Assembly (NCBI RefSeq): GCF_012726295.1
Contig: NZ_JABAOB010000003.1
Location: 620,001-684,000 of the forward strand
Direction: 5' to 3'
Source: Chitinophaga sp. Ak27
Lineage (GTDB): Bacteria > Bacteroidota > Bacteroidia > Chitinophagales > Chitinophagaceae
DNA length: 64,000 bases
Position numbers and translations under genes: made by a program. A model generated the notes under the pieces. That model ran no database searches and had not been told where the DNA came from. It worked only from the letters and a program-made list of their open reading frames with translations. Numbering within the stretch: position 1 is the stretch's first letter; every line of letters starts with the position of its first letter. Of the stretch, positions 44,950 through 54,688 are shown in pieces.

Positions 44950-47900
44950 TTAGAGACCAACCTGTAAGCCAATAAGGAAAGACCTTGCCTGGGGATATAC
45001 GAGGTTGTCGATCCCGATTAGTGTGTTAGAACCGCCGAAGGAGTTTACCTCGGGATCATAGCCACTATATTTGGTGATAGTGAAAAGATTGTTACCGCTG
45101 ATATACAGTCTTGCATTGGTGATATACTTAATGGCAGGCAACTTGTAACCGAGCGTAATGTTTTTCATCCGGATGTAGGAGCCATCTTCCACAAAGCGGT
45201 CGCTCACGGGGATCCTGCCCCCCTGGAATCCGCTCGCGTATTCATTGTTAGGGTTGGTGGGCGACCATCTGTCTTTCATACCTTCTAATACATTTCTTCC
45301 TCCCAGGCCATTTTCAAAAGAATAGCGGCTCAGGTTAAAAATTTTATTTCCCTGTACACCGGAAAGAAAGATGGAAAGGTCGAAGCGGCCGTAGTTGAAG
45401 TTAGAAGAGAAACCAAAGATAAAGGAAGGATTTGCGTTGCCGGTAATGGTTTGGTCTGCGCCGGTGATCTGTTTGTCATTATCCAGGTCTGCCACTTTAA
45501 CGCCACCTGTTCTGCTTCCGCTACCTGGTAATACTGTTTCGCCGGTTTGATAAATGCCGTTGAATACATAGGTTTTGAAGATGCCCAGCGGCTGACCCAC
45601 GCGGAGTACACTGTAGGGACTGAGTACATATTCATTGGTACCGCCTTCGAGGCTTAGCAGCTCGTTGCGGTTTATGGAAACATTGGCATTCACATTCCAT
45701 TTAAATTTCCCGGTGAGCAGCCTGGCGTCTGCGGCAATTTCTACGCCTTTATTCCGGATACTGGCAAAGTTGCCGGTAATGGAAGTATAGCCGGAGGAAA
45801 GGGGGAGGTTCTTCACAAATAGCAGGTCTTTTGTTGTTTTATTGTAGTAATCAACCACGATGTTGAGCCTGTCGTTGAACAATCCGATATCCAGACCAGC
45901 ATTGGCTTGTGTTGATTTTTCCCAGCGCAGGTCTGCATTGGGGATGCCGGAAGGGCTGATACCGACGGTGTAGAGGTGATTGAATTGGTAGTTGCTTCCG
46001 GAGCTTTCCAGTGCCAGTGACTGGTATGGTGCAATGGCGCCTGCGTTGCCGGTGCGACCATAGCTGGCTCTTAGTTTCAGGTCGCTGAATACGTTACTGC
46101 CTTTCAGGAAAGGCTCTTCAATGATACGCCATGCGCCGGCAATGGCTGGGAAGAAGCCCCATTTATGATTTTCACCGAACTTAGAGGCGCCGTCGTAGCG
46201 GGCGGTAATGTCAAGGAAGTATTTGTTGGCATAACCGTAGTTGATACGGCCCATATATGAGCTGAGTGCGTCTTTGGTGCGATTGCTGCTCACGGTTCTA
46301 TTCACTGCCAGCTGCACAGCTTCGTTGCCGGTGGCATCATTCGGAAAGCCATTTGCATTGATGATATTATCATTGTACATGTTGCTTTGAATGGCATATA
46401 CACCGGTAAATTTTAGGGAGTGGTCTCCAAAAGTGCGATCATAGGTTAGAATGCTTTCATGCAGCCAGTTGGTGGTGTTGATGTTCCCTTTTGATGCAGT
46501 ACCGGAGTTGGCATTTACTTCCGATTTACCGAGAATATAAATAGGGGAGTAATAATCGTTCAGGGTGCTGCCTATATCTGCATTGAAGGAAGCACGATAA
46601 CTTAAACCGGTAATGATTTTTGCCTCGGCATATACGTTGGCGAGGGTGCGTTTAATGGTATTACGGTTCAGTATATCTGCCAGTCCGAGAGGATTGGTAA
46701 TTTCCCGGTAACGGCCATTGAATTGATCCGGAAAAGGATATAAACTGCCATCAGCTCTATAAGGCGCCAGGGTAGGAGGGGCGCCAAGGGTGGCGCCTAT
46801 AATGCTTTGGGTTACCAGCGGTCCATCGATAGAGTTGACACCGGTGGGAATATTGTTGTTGATCGTATAGCTGCTAACAATACTGGTCCCTACTTTAAAG
46901 CTTTCGCTGATCTTATGATCGAGTGTGGCTCTTAAAGAATAACGTTTGAAATCCGAAGAAATAATAATACCTTCCTGATTGAAGAAGTTACCGGATAAAG
47001 AGAACTGCGTTTTTTCTGAACCACCGCTTACAGATGCCTGGTAATTTTGCATATTGGCCTGGTGGTAAACAACATCCTGCCAGTCAGTTCCTTTTCCAAG
47101 GGAGGATGGATCGGGATATACCGGTGAATTGTAGATGTCATTTTCCAGTTTTGCAAACTGTGAGGCATTGAGCATCGACAGTTTTTTGGTGATGTTTTGT
47201 ATGCCACGGTAAGCATCCAGTTGCACGCGGGTAACGCCGCTTTTTCCGCGTTTGGTACTAATTAATACCACACCGTTGGCGCCCCTGGCGCCATAAATAG
47301 CGGTGGAAGATGCGTCCTTTAGTATTTCCACGGATTCAATATCATTTGGATTGATCGTAGATAGTGGGCTTACATCACTTACGCCGCCGCTGTTGGATAT
47401 TTGGATGCCATCAATGATGTAGAGCGGTTCGGAGGAACCGTTGATGGAATTGGTACCGCGGATACGTACACTGATATTACCTCCCGGGGCTGCGCTATTT
47501 TGCGTGATTTGTACGCCGGGCACCCGGGCGGCAAGGCCCTGGGCAATATTTGTAACAGGCGTTTGCGTAATGTCTGCTGCTTTAACGGAGGCGATAGATC
47601 CTGTAGATGCGGCTTTGCGCTGTGTGCCATAGCCAACTACCACCACATCGTTCAGTTTACTGATATCCGGTTTAAGGGATATGGCCAGATAGGATTGTCC
47701 GCGGAGTTCCATCGCGGTATGCTGATACCCCTGGAAGGTAACTGTGATAATGGCATTGACGGGAACATCTTTCAGTGTAAACATACCGTTGACGGAGGTG
47801 ACAGTGCCTTTTGAGGTGCCTTTTACCGCAACCGTGGCTCCGGGCAATAGCTGCCCTCTTTCATCCATTACCTTGCCGGAAACAGACGGCACAACGGTTT

Positions 47901-47985
47901 GTGCACTTGCCGGCAGCGTAAAAAGAGAAAAAAGGACAAGCAAGCGTAAACCCGATAATTTAAACAAGGGGCTTGTTTTTTTCAT
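44950..47985 (-). CDS. susC: SusC/RagA-family TonB-linked outer-membrane transporter, locus 1
   Basis: 1011 aa with a signal peptide (MKKTSPLFKLSGLRLLVLFSLFTLPASAQ). Carboxypeptidase-regulatory-like domain (~30-110: VSGKVMDERGQLLPGATVAVKGT), TonB-box-like VVVGYGTQRK, plug domain (TPVTNIAQGLAARVPGVQI, GTNSINGSSEPLYIIDG, DASSTAIYGARGANGVVLIST), then a ~22-strand barrel ending in FLIGLQVGL. It pairs with SusD to import oligosaccharide. First gene of a seven-gene operon reaching the symporter at 34 kb. Confidence 0.96.
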   Translation of the reverse strand: MKKTSPLFKLSGLRLLVLFSLFTLPASAQTVVPSVSGKVMDERGQLLPGATVAVKGTSKGTVTSVNGMFTLKDVPVNAIITVTFQGYQHTAMELRGQSYLAISLKPDISKLNDVVVVGYGTQRKAASTGSIASVKAADITQTPVTNIAQGLAARVPGVQITQNSAAPGGNISVRIRGTNSINGSSEPLYIIDGIQISNSGGVSDVSPLSTINPNDIESVEILKDASSTAIYGARGANGVVLISTKRGKSGVTRVQLDAYRGIQNITKKLSMLNASQFAKLENDIYNSPVYPDPSSLGKGTDWQDVVYHQANMQNYQASVSGGSEKTQFSLSGNFFNQEGIIISSDFKRYSLRATLDHKISESFKVGTSIVSSYTINNNIPTGVNSIDGPLVTQSIIGATLGAPPTLAPYRADGSLYPFPDQFNGRYREITNPLGLADILNRNTIKRTLANVYAEAKIITGLSYRASFNADIGSTLNDYYSPIYILGKSEVNANSGTASKGNINTTNWLHESILTYDRTFGDHSLKFTGVYAIQSNMYNDNIINANGFPNDATGNEAVQLAVNRTVSSNRTKDALSSYMGRINYGYANKYFLDITARYDGASKFGENHKWGFFPAIAGAWRIIEEPFLKGSNVFSDLKLRASYGRTGNAGAIAPYQSLALESSGSNYQFNHLYTVGISPSGIPNADLRWEKSTQANAGLDIGLFNDRLNIVVDYYNKTTKDLLFVKNLPLSSGYTSITGNFASIRNKGVEIAADARLLTGKFKWNVNANVSINRNELLSLEGGTNEYVLSPYSVLRVGQPLGIFKTYVFNGIYQTGETVLPGSGSRTGGVKVADLDNDKQITGADQTITGNANPSFIFGFSSNFNYGRFDLSIFLSGVQGNKIFNLSRYSFENGLGGRNVLEGMKDRWSPTNPNNEYASGFQGGRIPVSDRFVEDGSYIRMKNITLGYKLPAIKYITNARLYISGNNLFTITKYSGYDPEVNSFGGSNTLIGIDNLVYPQARSFLIGLQVGL

Positions 47986-48092
47986 AACGTAGCGTCTTTA
48001 GCTTTTGGTAAAACATTAATCATAAGTGGTCAGCAATGTTAGAGAAGAATATTAAACAATGAAAGAATTGCCGGCGTTTTGGAAAACGAAAT

Positions 48093-48126
48093 CTACCGGG
48101 AACGATACCGCAAACGATACCGGTAG
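48093..48126. promoter_or_regulatory. Candidate operator between susC (locus 1) and the LacI-type regulator
   Basis: Two direct repeats AACGATACCG (48101-48110 and 48113-48122), 12 bp apart, lie inside an inverted repeat CTACCGG (48093-48099) / CCGGTAG (48120-48126). The central CG dinucleotides and A/T arms resemble LacI-family operator half-sites. The element is 85 bp upstream of the zinc-ribbon-LacI gene and 108 bp upstream of susC. Confidence 0.45.
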
Positions 48127-48210
48127 CGCAGAAGGTGCTCCTTCTGATGGTAATAGGTTGGAAAAATGCGCTTAAAATTAGTCGTACCAATATAAAATTG
48201 TTTTGATTTA

Positions 48211-49365
48211 ATGATAAAATGTATCCGGTGCAACCACGTGCACGCGATCACAAAATCTGGTATTGTAAGGGGGAAGCAGCGCTACTATTGTAAGAACTGT
48301 AATATCTATTTCACCCTTCCCGGGGAAACAGCAGCGGAAGCGCCGCAGCTTAAAAAGCATATGGCCACCATTGTGGATATTGCAAAGGCGCTGAATATCT
48401 CTAAATCTACCGTATCCAGGGCCTTACACGAACACGGGGATATTAACCCGCAAACAAGGGCTGCAGTGTTGGAGATGGCCAGGCAGCTGGATTATCAACC
48501 AAATTTATTAGCCCAGAGCCTTGTAAAAAGTAAAAGCAACACTATTGGTATTATTGTACCGGAGTTCCTAACCTATTTTTTTCCTACTATTATCATGGGC
48601 GCTCAGCAGGTGGCTGAACAGGCTGGCTATAACGTGATCATCTGTCAGTCGCAGGAATCTTATAAAACAGAAGTAGCCAATGCCAATGTATTACTGGCGA
48701 ACCGGGTGGATGGGGTATTGATCTCCATGACCAAGGAAACCAAGAAATTTGATCACTTTAAAGCCTTTGAGCGGCATGGTATCCCCGTGGTGTTCTTTAA
48801 CAGGATCTGTGATGAAATGGATACTTCCCGGGTGTTGGTGAACGATTACGAAGGAGCGCTGAAAGCAGTGGAACACCTGATAAAAAACGGGTATCGAAAT
48901 ATTGCACATATTGGCGGGCCACCTGCTTTACTCATCACGCATAACCGGTTGAATGGTTACCGGGATGCACTGGCCAGGCATCAGCTGCCATTTAAAGAAG
49001 AGTTAATAGTGCATTGCGACCTCTCCAAAAAAGACGCGATTCACTGCGCGGAAAAGCTGCTTAACTTAAAACACAGACCGGATGCCGTTTTTTGTGTGAA
49101 TGATCCTGTGGCTATCCAGCTGATGCTGGTAGCTAAAAAGCGTAAAATAGAGATCCCGTCTGAACTGGGCATTGTTGGTTTCAGCAATGATCCTATTTCC
49201 GAAGTGATTGAGCCGGCGCTGACCACGGTACAGCAACCAGTGGCAGACATCGGCCGCTCGGCAGCGGGTATATTACTGGAGGCCATTAAGAAGGGAAACG
49301 AGTATTTGCCGGTGCATCAGTCGTTGAAAACAACGTTGATCGTGCGGGAGTCGTCGGGGAGATAA
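48211..49365 (+). CDS. LacI-family regulator with an N-terminal zinc ribbon
   Basis: 384 aa. Residues 1-35 hold a zinc ribbon: C4-x2-C7 ... GKQRYYC27-x2-C30-NIYF, the C-P-x-C/G-x-Q-R-Y-x-C-K-x-C plan found in IS1-InsA-type transposase N-terminal domains. From ~52 a normal LacI helix-turn-helix follows (TIVDIAKALNISKSTVSRALHEHGDINPQTRAAVLEMARQLDYQPN), then the periplasmic-binding-protein-like effector domain (IGIIVPEFLTYFFPTIIMGAQQ ... GIVGFSNDPISEVIEPALTTVQQP). No stop or frameshift separates them. The gene diverges from the locus 1 susC and probably controls it and the 49.7-54.7 kb genes, through the operator-like repeats at 48.1 kb. Confidence 0.9.
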   Translation: MIKCIRCNHVHAITKSGIVRGKQRYYCKNCNIYFTLPGETAAEAPQLKKHMATIVDIAKALNISKSTVSRALHEHGDINPQTRAAVLEMARQLDYQPNLLAQSLVKSKSNTIGIIVPEFLTYFFPTIIMGAQQVAEQAGYNVIICQSQESYKTEVANANVLLANRVDGVLISMTKETKKFDHFKAFERHGIPVVFFNRICDEMDTSRVLVNDYEGALKAVEHLIKNGYRNIAHIGGPPALLITHNRLNGYRDALARHQLPFKEELIVHCDLSKKDAIHCAEKLLNLKHRPDAVFCVNDPVAIQLMLVAKKRKIEIPSELGIVGFSNDPISEVIEPALTTVQQPVADIGRSAAGILLEAIKKGNEYLPVHQSLKTTLIVRESSGR

Positions 49366-49667
49366 CGACGGATACTGAAAACAGAAAAATCAAGTAAAGT
49401 TTGTCCAGAAAAGAAACAGCCTTGATAATGCAGCAAGGAATTTGCCCTGTTTGGAAAAAGGTACCTCATCAGGTAATGGCAATAAAAAAAGGGAAGGTTA
49501 AAAAAGCATATGAATCGGTCAAAATGAATAAGTGGTGGCCTGTTTCAGAGATATATATTTGAGTGGGGATTCCTGGTATTTGTATAACTGCCCAAAAGCG
49601 GCAATATAATCAGGTGGGAGTATCGCCTGGGAAGATAAATAGGCCCTTCCCAACAGCAAGGTGAATT
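49366..49667. other. Intergenic region before the LamG-glycosidase
   Basis: About 300 bp. I see no ORF, terminator or clear -7 box. It should contain the promoter for the gene at 49668, which starts with a signal-peptide ATG. Confidence 0.4.
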
Positions 49668-52646
49668 ATGAAGAAAATATATATATCTACTGCATTGACC
49701 GCGTTATCGGCAGTAGTTTCAGCACAGGAGAGTGGCACTCTTTACTATAATTTTGGTCGGGCAGGAGCCATTACTTATGCCACCGGACCTGATTCCCTAT
49801 TACAAACACGGGGAGATCGCGTCGTTCTTAAAAGAAAAGGTCAGCCGCTTTTTTTTGCTGATGCACCGGCTGAAAGGAAATTACAAGGAGAAGGAGCGCT
49901 GCTCTTTAGGGATAATGCAGGTTATGTATCTCAACGCGCTCTTAACCTGGCAAGCCACGATTTTGTGTTGGAATGTTGGGCGCAGGTGAATGGGCGTCAG
50001 GGGGCCATCCTGGGTCTACCAGAGCAAACTACCTTGTTAGCTTTGGGCATAAGTAGTGCAGCATATATAGTGTATCGTGAGAATGATACCTGGATGGTAA
50101 GTGCAAATGGTGTTCCGGTAAAATCGGCTATTGGTAAGGCAGTACCAGGCGAATGGGTACATTTGGCTATTGTTGTATCTGATAGTAAAGTAACTACATG
50201 GCTAAATGGGCAGAAAACAGCTGCTGAAGAGATAGCCCGGCCTGTTCATACAGATACGTTGTTTCTGGGTGCTTTTGCCGGCCGTGCTGCTTTCAATGGA
50301 CTCATTTATGATGTTCGTATTACGGCACTTAATGGAAGAAAATTTAACCCATTGAAGGATCTGCATTTCAACCAGCAGGCAGTCGCCCGGGGCAGAAAAC
50401 TTTTGGAGGACCAGCGGCGTGGAGTTATTGCAGCAATCGCGGGAAATCCTCTCGTTAGTCGCCTTAAGAGCGATACTGAACAGCAGGCGCCATCAGACTG
50501 GCTGGTAAGTCATATTGACAAGTCTTCACATCTTTCGTTCCAACCATCTGCTGATGGGTTGAGCGGGATAATAAAATTGTCTAATGGCTTGATTAGCCGT
50601 GAATTCTATATCGGTGATAATATTGCCTGTATCAGTTATAAAAATCTTTCCAATGGTGCGCAATATCTACGGGCGGTAAAGCCGGAAGCAAGAATCAGGT
50701 TAGATAGCACCTGGTACGATATCGGTGGATTGACTGGTCAGCCGGAGAAATCTTATCTGCTCAATTCATGGTTGGAGGACATGGTATATGATCCTGCTGG
50801 ATTTCAGTTCGCGGGGCTGGAGATTCGCCAGCCAGAGGCGCGTTACCACTGGCAACAGAAATTTAACGCTGTTCATACGGAGTGGCCACCTAAAGGAATA
50901 CACGTTGTTATGAACTATGATGCTCCGGTCAATATCCCAGAATGGAAACAAAAGTTGAGGGTAGCTGTTCATTATGAAATGTATGACGGCATCCCCGTTT
51001 TGGCAAAGTGGATTACCATCAGCAATGGTACCGGGAAACCGGTATTGGTAAATGAAACAGAATGTGAAGTGCTGGCTGTGACACAGGATCAGGAAAAGCG
51101 CATCCACATGGAAAGTGATTATTCTTTTGCATTGGCAAATGCCGATAAGGAAGGAAGTGCGCTGATGCATTATAAAGGCGAACCGCCTGCATATCAGGTG
51201 GGTGGTTCTACTACAAAATGGTTGGTAGATCCTGAGTATAATACCTGGGCAACACATAATCAGGCAGAAGACAGGTTTCTCGCATTCCCACATCATTCCC
51301 TACTGGTAAGCCGCTTGCCGATGGGACCATCAGAGTTGCTGGCGCCGCAGGGATGCTTTAATTCATTTACCACTTTTGAACTGCTGCACGATAGCGATGA
51401 TAAGGAGCGTCAGAGCCTTGCACATAGAAGATTTTACCGCACGCTGGCACCGCAGGTGACCGAGTCTTTACTGACAGGGGGAATTACCTCGCATGATCGA
51501 ACTGAATTAAAGCATTTCATTACGCAGATGGGTGAGCTTGGCTTTGAGAGGCTTGATGTAATGGCATGGCCAGGTATTTCGCATGATAACCTGGATACGG
51601 CTTATATCGCCTTATGGAAAGAGATTGCCGGTTTTGCGAAAGAACGGGGCATCGTAATGGGCGGATATGAGTTGCAGGTGGCGTCCAGGGGAAGAGGGGC
51701 GGATGTTGATTGTATTGATCCTGCAACCGGTAAGCCAGGTAGCCTGTTTGGGCAAAGTGTATGTGTTGCCAGCGGATGGAAGGATACCTACTATCCGGCA
51801 ATGTGGAAGTTTTTTGACCGAACCGGTTTTATGACCTATAACATCGATGGCCCCTATCATGGTGATGTTTGTGCTTCTGTTATTCATCCGCATCACTACA
51901 GCCTTAATGATTCCCAATGGAAACAGTGGCAAACCCAGGTAGAGGTGTTGCATGAATTACAAAAGAGAAACATGTATGCGCCAATGCCGGATTGGTATTT
52001 CTTAAATGGCCAATCTGCCACCGGAATGGGGTATCGCGAAGCGAGTGCTAACCTTACCCCTCAGCAACAATTGCTTCTTGGCCGGCAGTATATTTATGAT
52101 GGTACCTGGCATAAAACACCTACTATGGGCGGAATGGTGTTGCAGCTGGTTGGATTTTATACAAACGATCCCCGCGTAGGATTGGAACCATTAGCTGATA
52201 ATCTGTCCCGCTACGAAACAGGTTTATTTCAACACCTGGCAAGTGGCTGCCAGCTTACTATTCGAGGAAAACGCCTGTATGATACGCCCGATACCAAAGC
52301 AATGGTAAAACATTGGATAGCCTGGTTTAAACAGTATCGTGATATCCTTACATCGGATATTATTCACATTGGCCGCCCTGATGGCCGCGATATAGATCTG
52401 ATGCTGCATGTAAATCCAGACATACGGGATAAAGGTATGTTGATAGCATTCAATCCTACGGATCATGAAATTACAAAGAATGTTAAAGTGCCACTATATT
52501 ATACAGGCATTAAACAAACGGCAGTGTTGACAGGGAAAGATGGAAAGGTAAGTGAAGTTTCGCTTAAAGAAGGGGCAGTAGCTGAGTTCCAGATGACTTT
52601 ACCAGCAGGAGGATTTTCCTGGTACCTGCTGCGGCAGAAAGACTAA
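49668..52646 (+). CDS. Secreted LamG-domain protein with GH36-like glycosidase body
   Basis: 992 aa with a signal peptide (MKKIYISTALTALSAVVSAQ). Residues ~50-230 form a LamG/concanavalin-type domain (SHDFVLECWAQVNGRQGAILG ... WVHLAIVVSDSKVTTWLNGQ ... FNGLIYDVRIT). Residues ~290-600 are a beta-supersandwich (LSNGLISREFYI, ILAKWITISNGTGKPV-like VLAKWITISNGTG). Residues ~620-920 resemble a TIM barrel (ERLDVMAWPG, YELQVASRGRGADVDCIDP, FMTYNIDGPYHGD) ending in a beta domain. This order recalls alpha-galactosidase clan enzymes (GH36/GH27). I propose Asp in YNIDG as a candidate catalytic residue only by position. Exact family not claimed. It may act with locus 1 enzymes. Confidence 0.75.
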   Translation: MKKIYISTALTALSAVVSAQESGTLYYNFGRAGAITYATGPDSLLQTRGDRVVLKRKGQPLFFADAPAERKLQGEGALLFRDNAGYVSQRALNLASHDFVLECWAQVNGRQGAILGLPEQTTLLALGISSAAYIVYRENDTWMVSANGVPVKSAIGKAVPGEWVHLAIVVSDSKVTTWLNGQKTAAEEIARPVHTDTLFLGAFAGRAAFNGLIYDVRITALNGRKFNPLKDLHFNQQAVARGRKLLEDQRRGVIAAIAGNPLVSRLKSDTEQQAPSDWLVSHIDKSSHLSFQPSADGLSGIIKLSNGLISREFYIGDNIACISYKNLSNGAQYLRAVKPEARIRLDSTWYDIGGLTGQPEKSYLLNSWLEDMVYDPAGFQFAGLEIRQPEARYHWQQKFNAVHTEWPPKGIHVVMNYDAPVNIPEWKQKLRVAVHYEMYDGIPVLAKWITISNGTGKPVLVNETECEVLAVTQDQEKRIHMESDYSFALANADKEGSALMHYKGEPPAYQVGGSTTKWLVDPEYNTWATHNQAEDRFLAFPHHSLLVSRLPMGPSELLAPQGCFNSFTTFELLHDSDDKERQSLAHRRFYRTLAPQVTESLLTGGITSHDRTELKHFITQMGELGFERLDVMAWPGISHDNLDTAYIALWKEIAGFAKERGIVMGGYELQVASRGRGADVDCIDPATGKPGSLFGQSVCVASGWKDTYYPAMWKFFDRTGFMTYNIDGPYHGDVCASVIHPHHYSLNDSQWKQWQTQVEVLHELQKRNMYAPMPDWYFLNGQSATGMGYREASANLTPQQQLLLGRQYIYDGTWHKTPTMGGMVLQLVGFYTNDPRVGLEPLADNLSRYETGLFQHLASGCQLTIRGKRLYDTPDTKAMVKHWIAWFKQYRDILTSDIIHIGRPDGRDIDLMLHVNPDIRDKGMLIAFNPTDHEITKNVKVPLYYTGIKQTAVLTGKDGKVSEVSLKEGAVAEFQMTLPAGGFSWYLLRQKD

Positions 52647-52677
52647 TGCAAATGAGTTTAACTCATAATGGGTTAAA

Positions 52678-52710
52678 GGGGGGACGTACTATTTCAGCCG
52701 TCTTCCCCCC
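52678..52710 (+). terminator. Possible terminator after the LamG-glycosidase
   Basis: GGGGGGACG (52678-52686) can pair with CGTCTTCCCCCC (52699-52710) with a three-base bulge, followed by GCGTTTGTTTT. The bulge and the interrupted T-run make it tentative. Confidence 0.4.
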
Positions 52711-52840
52711 GCGTTTGTTTTAAGTGCTGTAGGATAGTAGGATATTTTCGGTAATTATCTCAGGTAGTAATGCGATATTTATCCCGGTATTTGCTTTTGG
52801 GAGGACGGTTGTAATGGTCTAATTGATGATAATATTTTTT

Positions 52841-54688
52841 ATGAATACACGATTCAGTTTTATTATTTTCCTGGGTTTATTATTTTTTGGCATAAACATC
52901 CATGCACAGACAACCTCTGTTTTTGAAAACTTGGTATCCCCTGATGGAAAATTAAAAGTAACATTTCTGGAAGACAAGAAGGGCGCCGTTTACTATAGTT
53001 TTATAGCTGATGGCCGTATGCTTTTACAGTCATCGCCCCTAGGAGTTAACAATACAACATATCAGCACTTAAGAAGTAAACAGCAAAGGCAGGTCAGCAA
53101 AGTGTGGAAGCCATTATGGGGTAAGCGTAGCATCGTGCCAGATGCTTACCGGGAAATGGTTTTGCAGTTCGATGCTTATACCATTAGGGCAAGACTTTAC
53201 AATGACGGTTTGGCTTTCCGTTATGAAGGAGTGAAGGTAGACTCGGAGTTAACTGTATTTAACTTTGCCGGGAATTATCAAGCATGGTACTATAATGGAG
53301 AGCATCATAATATCGGACCTGAGTATCTAAAGGATGCGGCGGCGATTCGATATCCGGTAATGACGGTAAAGGTGTCTGATAAGCAGTACCTGGCAATTCA
53401 TGAAGCGTTTTTGGAAAGTGGAGAGCCTTTATTATTAAAACATATTTCCGGTACTACTGTTTTTAATGTTGCATCAAAGGGATCTAAAGCCTGGCGCGTA
53501 GTTATGTATGGACGTTCTCCCGGTGACCTGGTAGACAGTCATTTGCTGGAGTTATTGAACCCTGCACCTGAAAAGGATGCTGATTTTTCCTGGATAAAAC
53601 CGGGGCTGGCAGTTTGGGATTGGCGTATTAATGGTGCTGTATTTAATGGATTTAAGTACGAAATGTCACTGCCTTCATGGAAGCGGATGGTAGATTTTGC
53701 ATCAAAGAATAACATTTCCTATCTCGTTTTAGATGCAGACTGGTATGGTCCTGAATTTAATAAAGCATCTGATCCGGTAAAGGGAGGAAAGGTTCAAAGC
53801 GTAAAAGAATTAATCCAATATGCAAAAGAAAGAGCCGTGGGCGTTTGGTTATATTTAAATGATGTAGGAGGAAACCATTATCCCTTGGAAGAAACTATCA
53901 GGCAATATGGAGAATGGGGTGCAGCAGGAATTAAATATGGATTTATGCAGGGCAGTTTAGCTGAGAAAAATCCCAAAACACAACGTATCACACAACTTTG
54001 TGCTCAGAATAAACTGTTGGTTGACTTTCACGATAATCCCGTTCATCCTTACGGACAGATGCGCACTTATCCCAATGCCGTAACCCGCGAGTTTTGCCAG
54101 GCCCAGCTGGATGGTCACCAGGTATTTCAACCCAAAACATTCGTTACCTCGGTGTTTGTGAATATGTTGTCCGGCCCGTTGGATATGAATAACGGCATTA
54201 TGGATATGGAACAGAAAGGAAGAGTAGATAATGCGATGCCTGTTCCTTCAACTATTGTTGCTGAAGCAGCACGTACATTGATTACTTTTTCGGGTATTAC
54301 CATACTTCCTGATATCCCTGAGTACTATGAAATGCACCCTGAATTACTCAAATTTATTAGTTCGGAGGCAATGCCCTGGCAAGAGAGTAAAACTTTGAGT
54401 GGGGAGATTGGGGAGTATATTGTGATGGCCCGTAAATCGTCTCAGGGTAAATGGTTGATTGCAGCGGCTACCAATGAGAAAGAACGTGAACTGATAATTC
54501 CGCTTACTGTATTGGAAAAAGGCAATTATAAGGCAACGATTATTCAGGATGCCGAAGATGCCAGTTATCTGGGAAATAAAGAGCATTATAATGTGTTAAC
54601 GCAGACGGTTAATAATAAAAACCAGGTAAAAGTAAGACTGGCGCCTGGTGGCGGGGCTTGCTTATTATTGGAGAAAGTAGACAGATGA
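52841..54688 (+). CDS. GH97-family glycoside hydrolase with atypical catalytic positions
   Basis: 615 aa from ATG 52841 (MNTRFSFIIFLGLLFFGINIHAQ, signal peptide); TTG 52823 or ATG 52826 would add 5-6 residues. GH97 order is clear: N-terminal beta-supersandwich (NLVSPDGKLKVTFL ... RARLYNDGLAFRYE), TIM barrel (YLVLDADWYGPEF, GVWLYLNDVGG), and C-terminal beta domain. Retaining GH97 have Asp in K-I/V-D-F-M; here the motif is IKYGFMQ with Gly367. Inverting GH97 have a Glu after His (N-A-H-E); here the motif is VDFHDN with Asp398. The general acid Glu417 in NAVTRE is kept. So it fits neither class exactly. It may hydrolyse alpha-glucosides or alpha-galactosides. Confidence 0.9.
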   Translation: MNTRFSFIIFLGLLFFGINIHAQTTSVFENLVSPDGKLKVTFLEDKKGAVYYSFIADGRMLLQSSPLGVNNTTYQHLRSKQQRQVSKVWKPLWGKRSIVPDAYREMVLQFDAYTIRARLYNDGLAFRYEGVKVDSELTVFNFAGNYQAWYYNGEHHNIGPEYLKDAAAIRYPVMTVKVSDKQYLAIHEAFLESGEPLLLKHISGTTVFNVASKGSKAWRVVMYGRSPGDLVDSHLLELLNPAPEKDADFSWIKPGLAVWDWRINGAVFNGFKYEMSLPSWKRMVDFASKNNISYLVLDADWYGPEFNKASDPVKGGKVQSVKELIQYAKERAVGVWLYLNDVGGNHYPLEETIRQYGEWGAAGIKYGFMQGSLAEKNPKTQRITQLCAQNKLLVDFHDNPVHPYGQMRTYPNAVTREFCQAQLDGHQVFQPKTFVTSVFVNMLSGPLDMNNGIMDMEQKGRVDNAMPVPSTIVAEAARTLITFSGITILPDIPEYYEMHPELLKFISSEAMPWQESKTLSGEIGEYIVMARKSSQGKWLIAAATNEKERELIIPLTVLEKGNYKATIIQDAEDASYLGNKEHYNVLTQTVNNKNQVKVRLAPGGGACLLLEKVDR

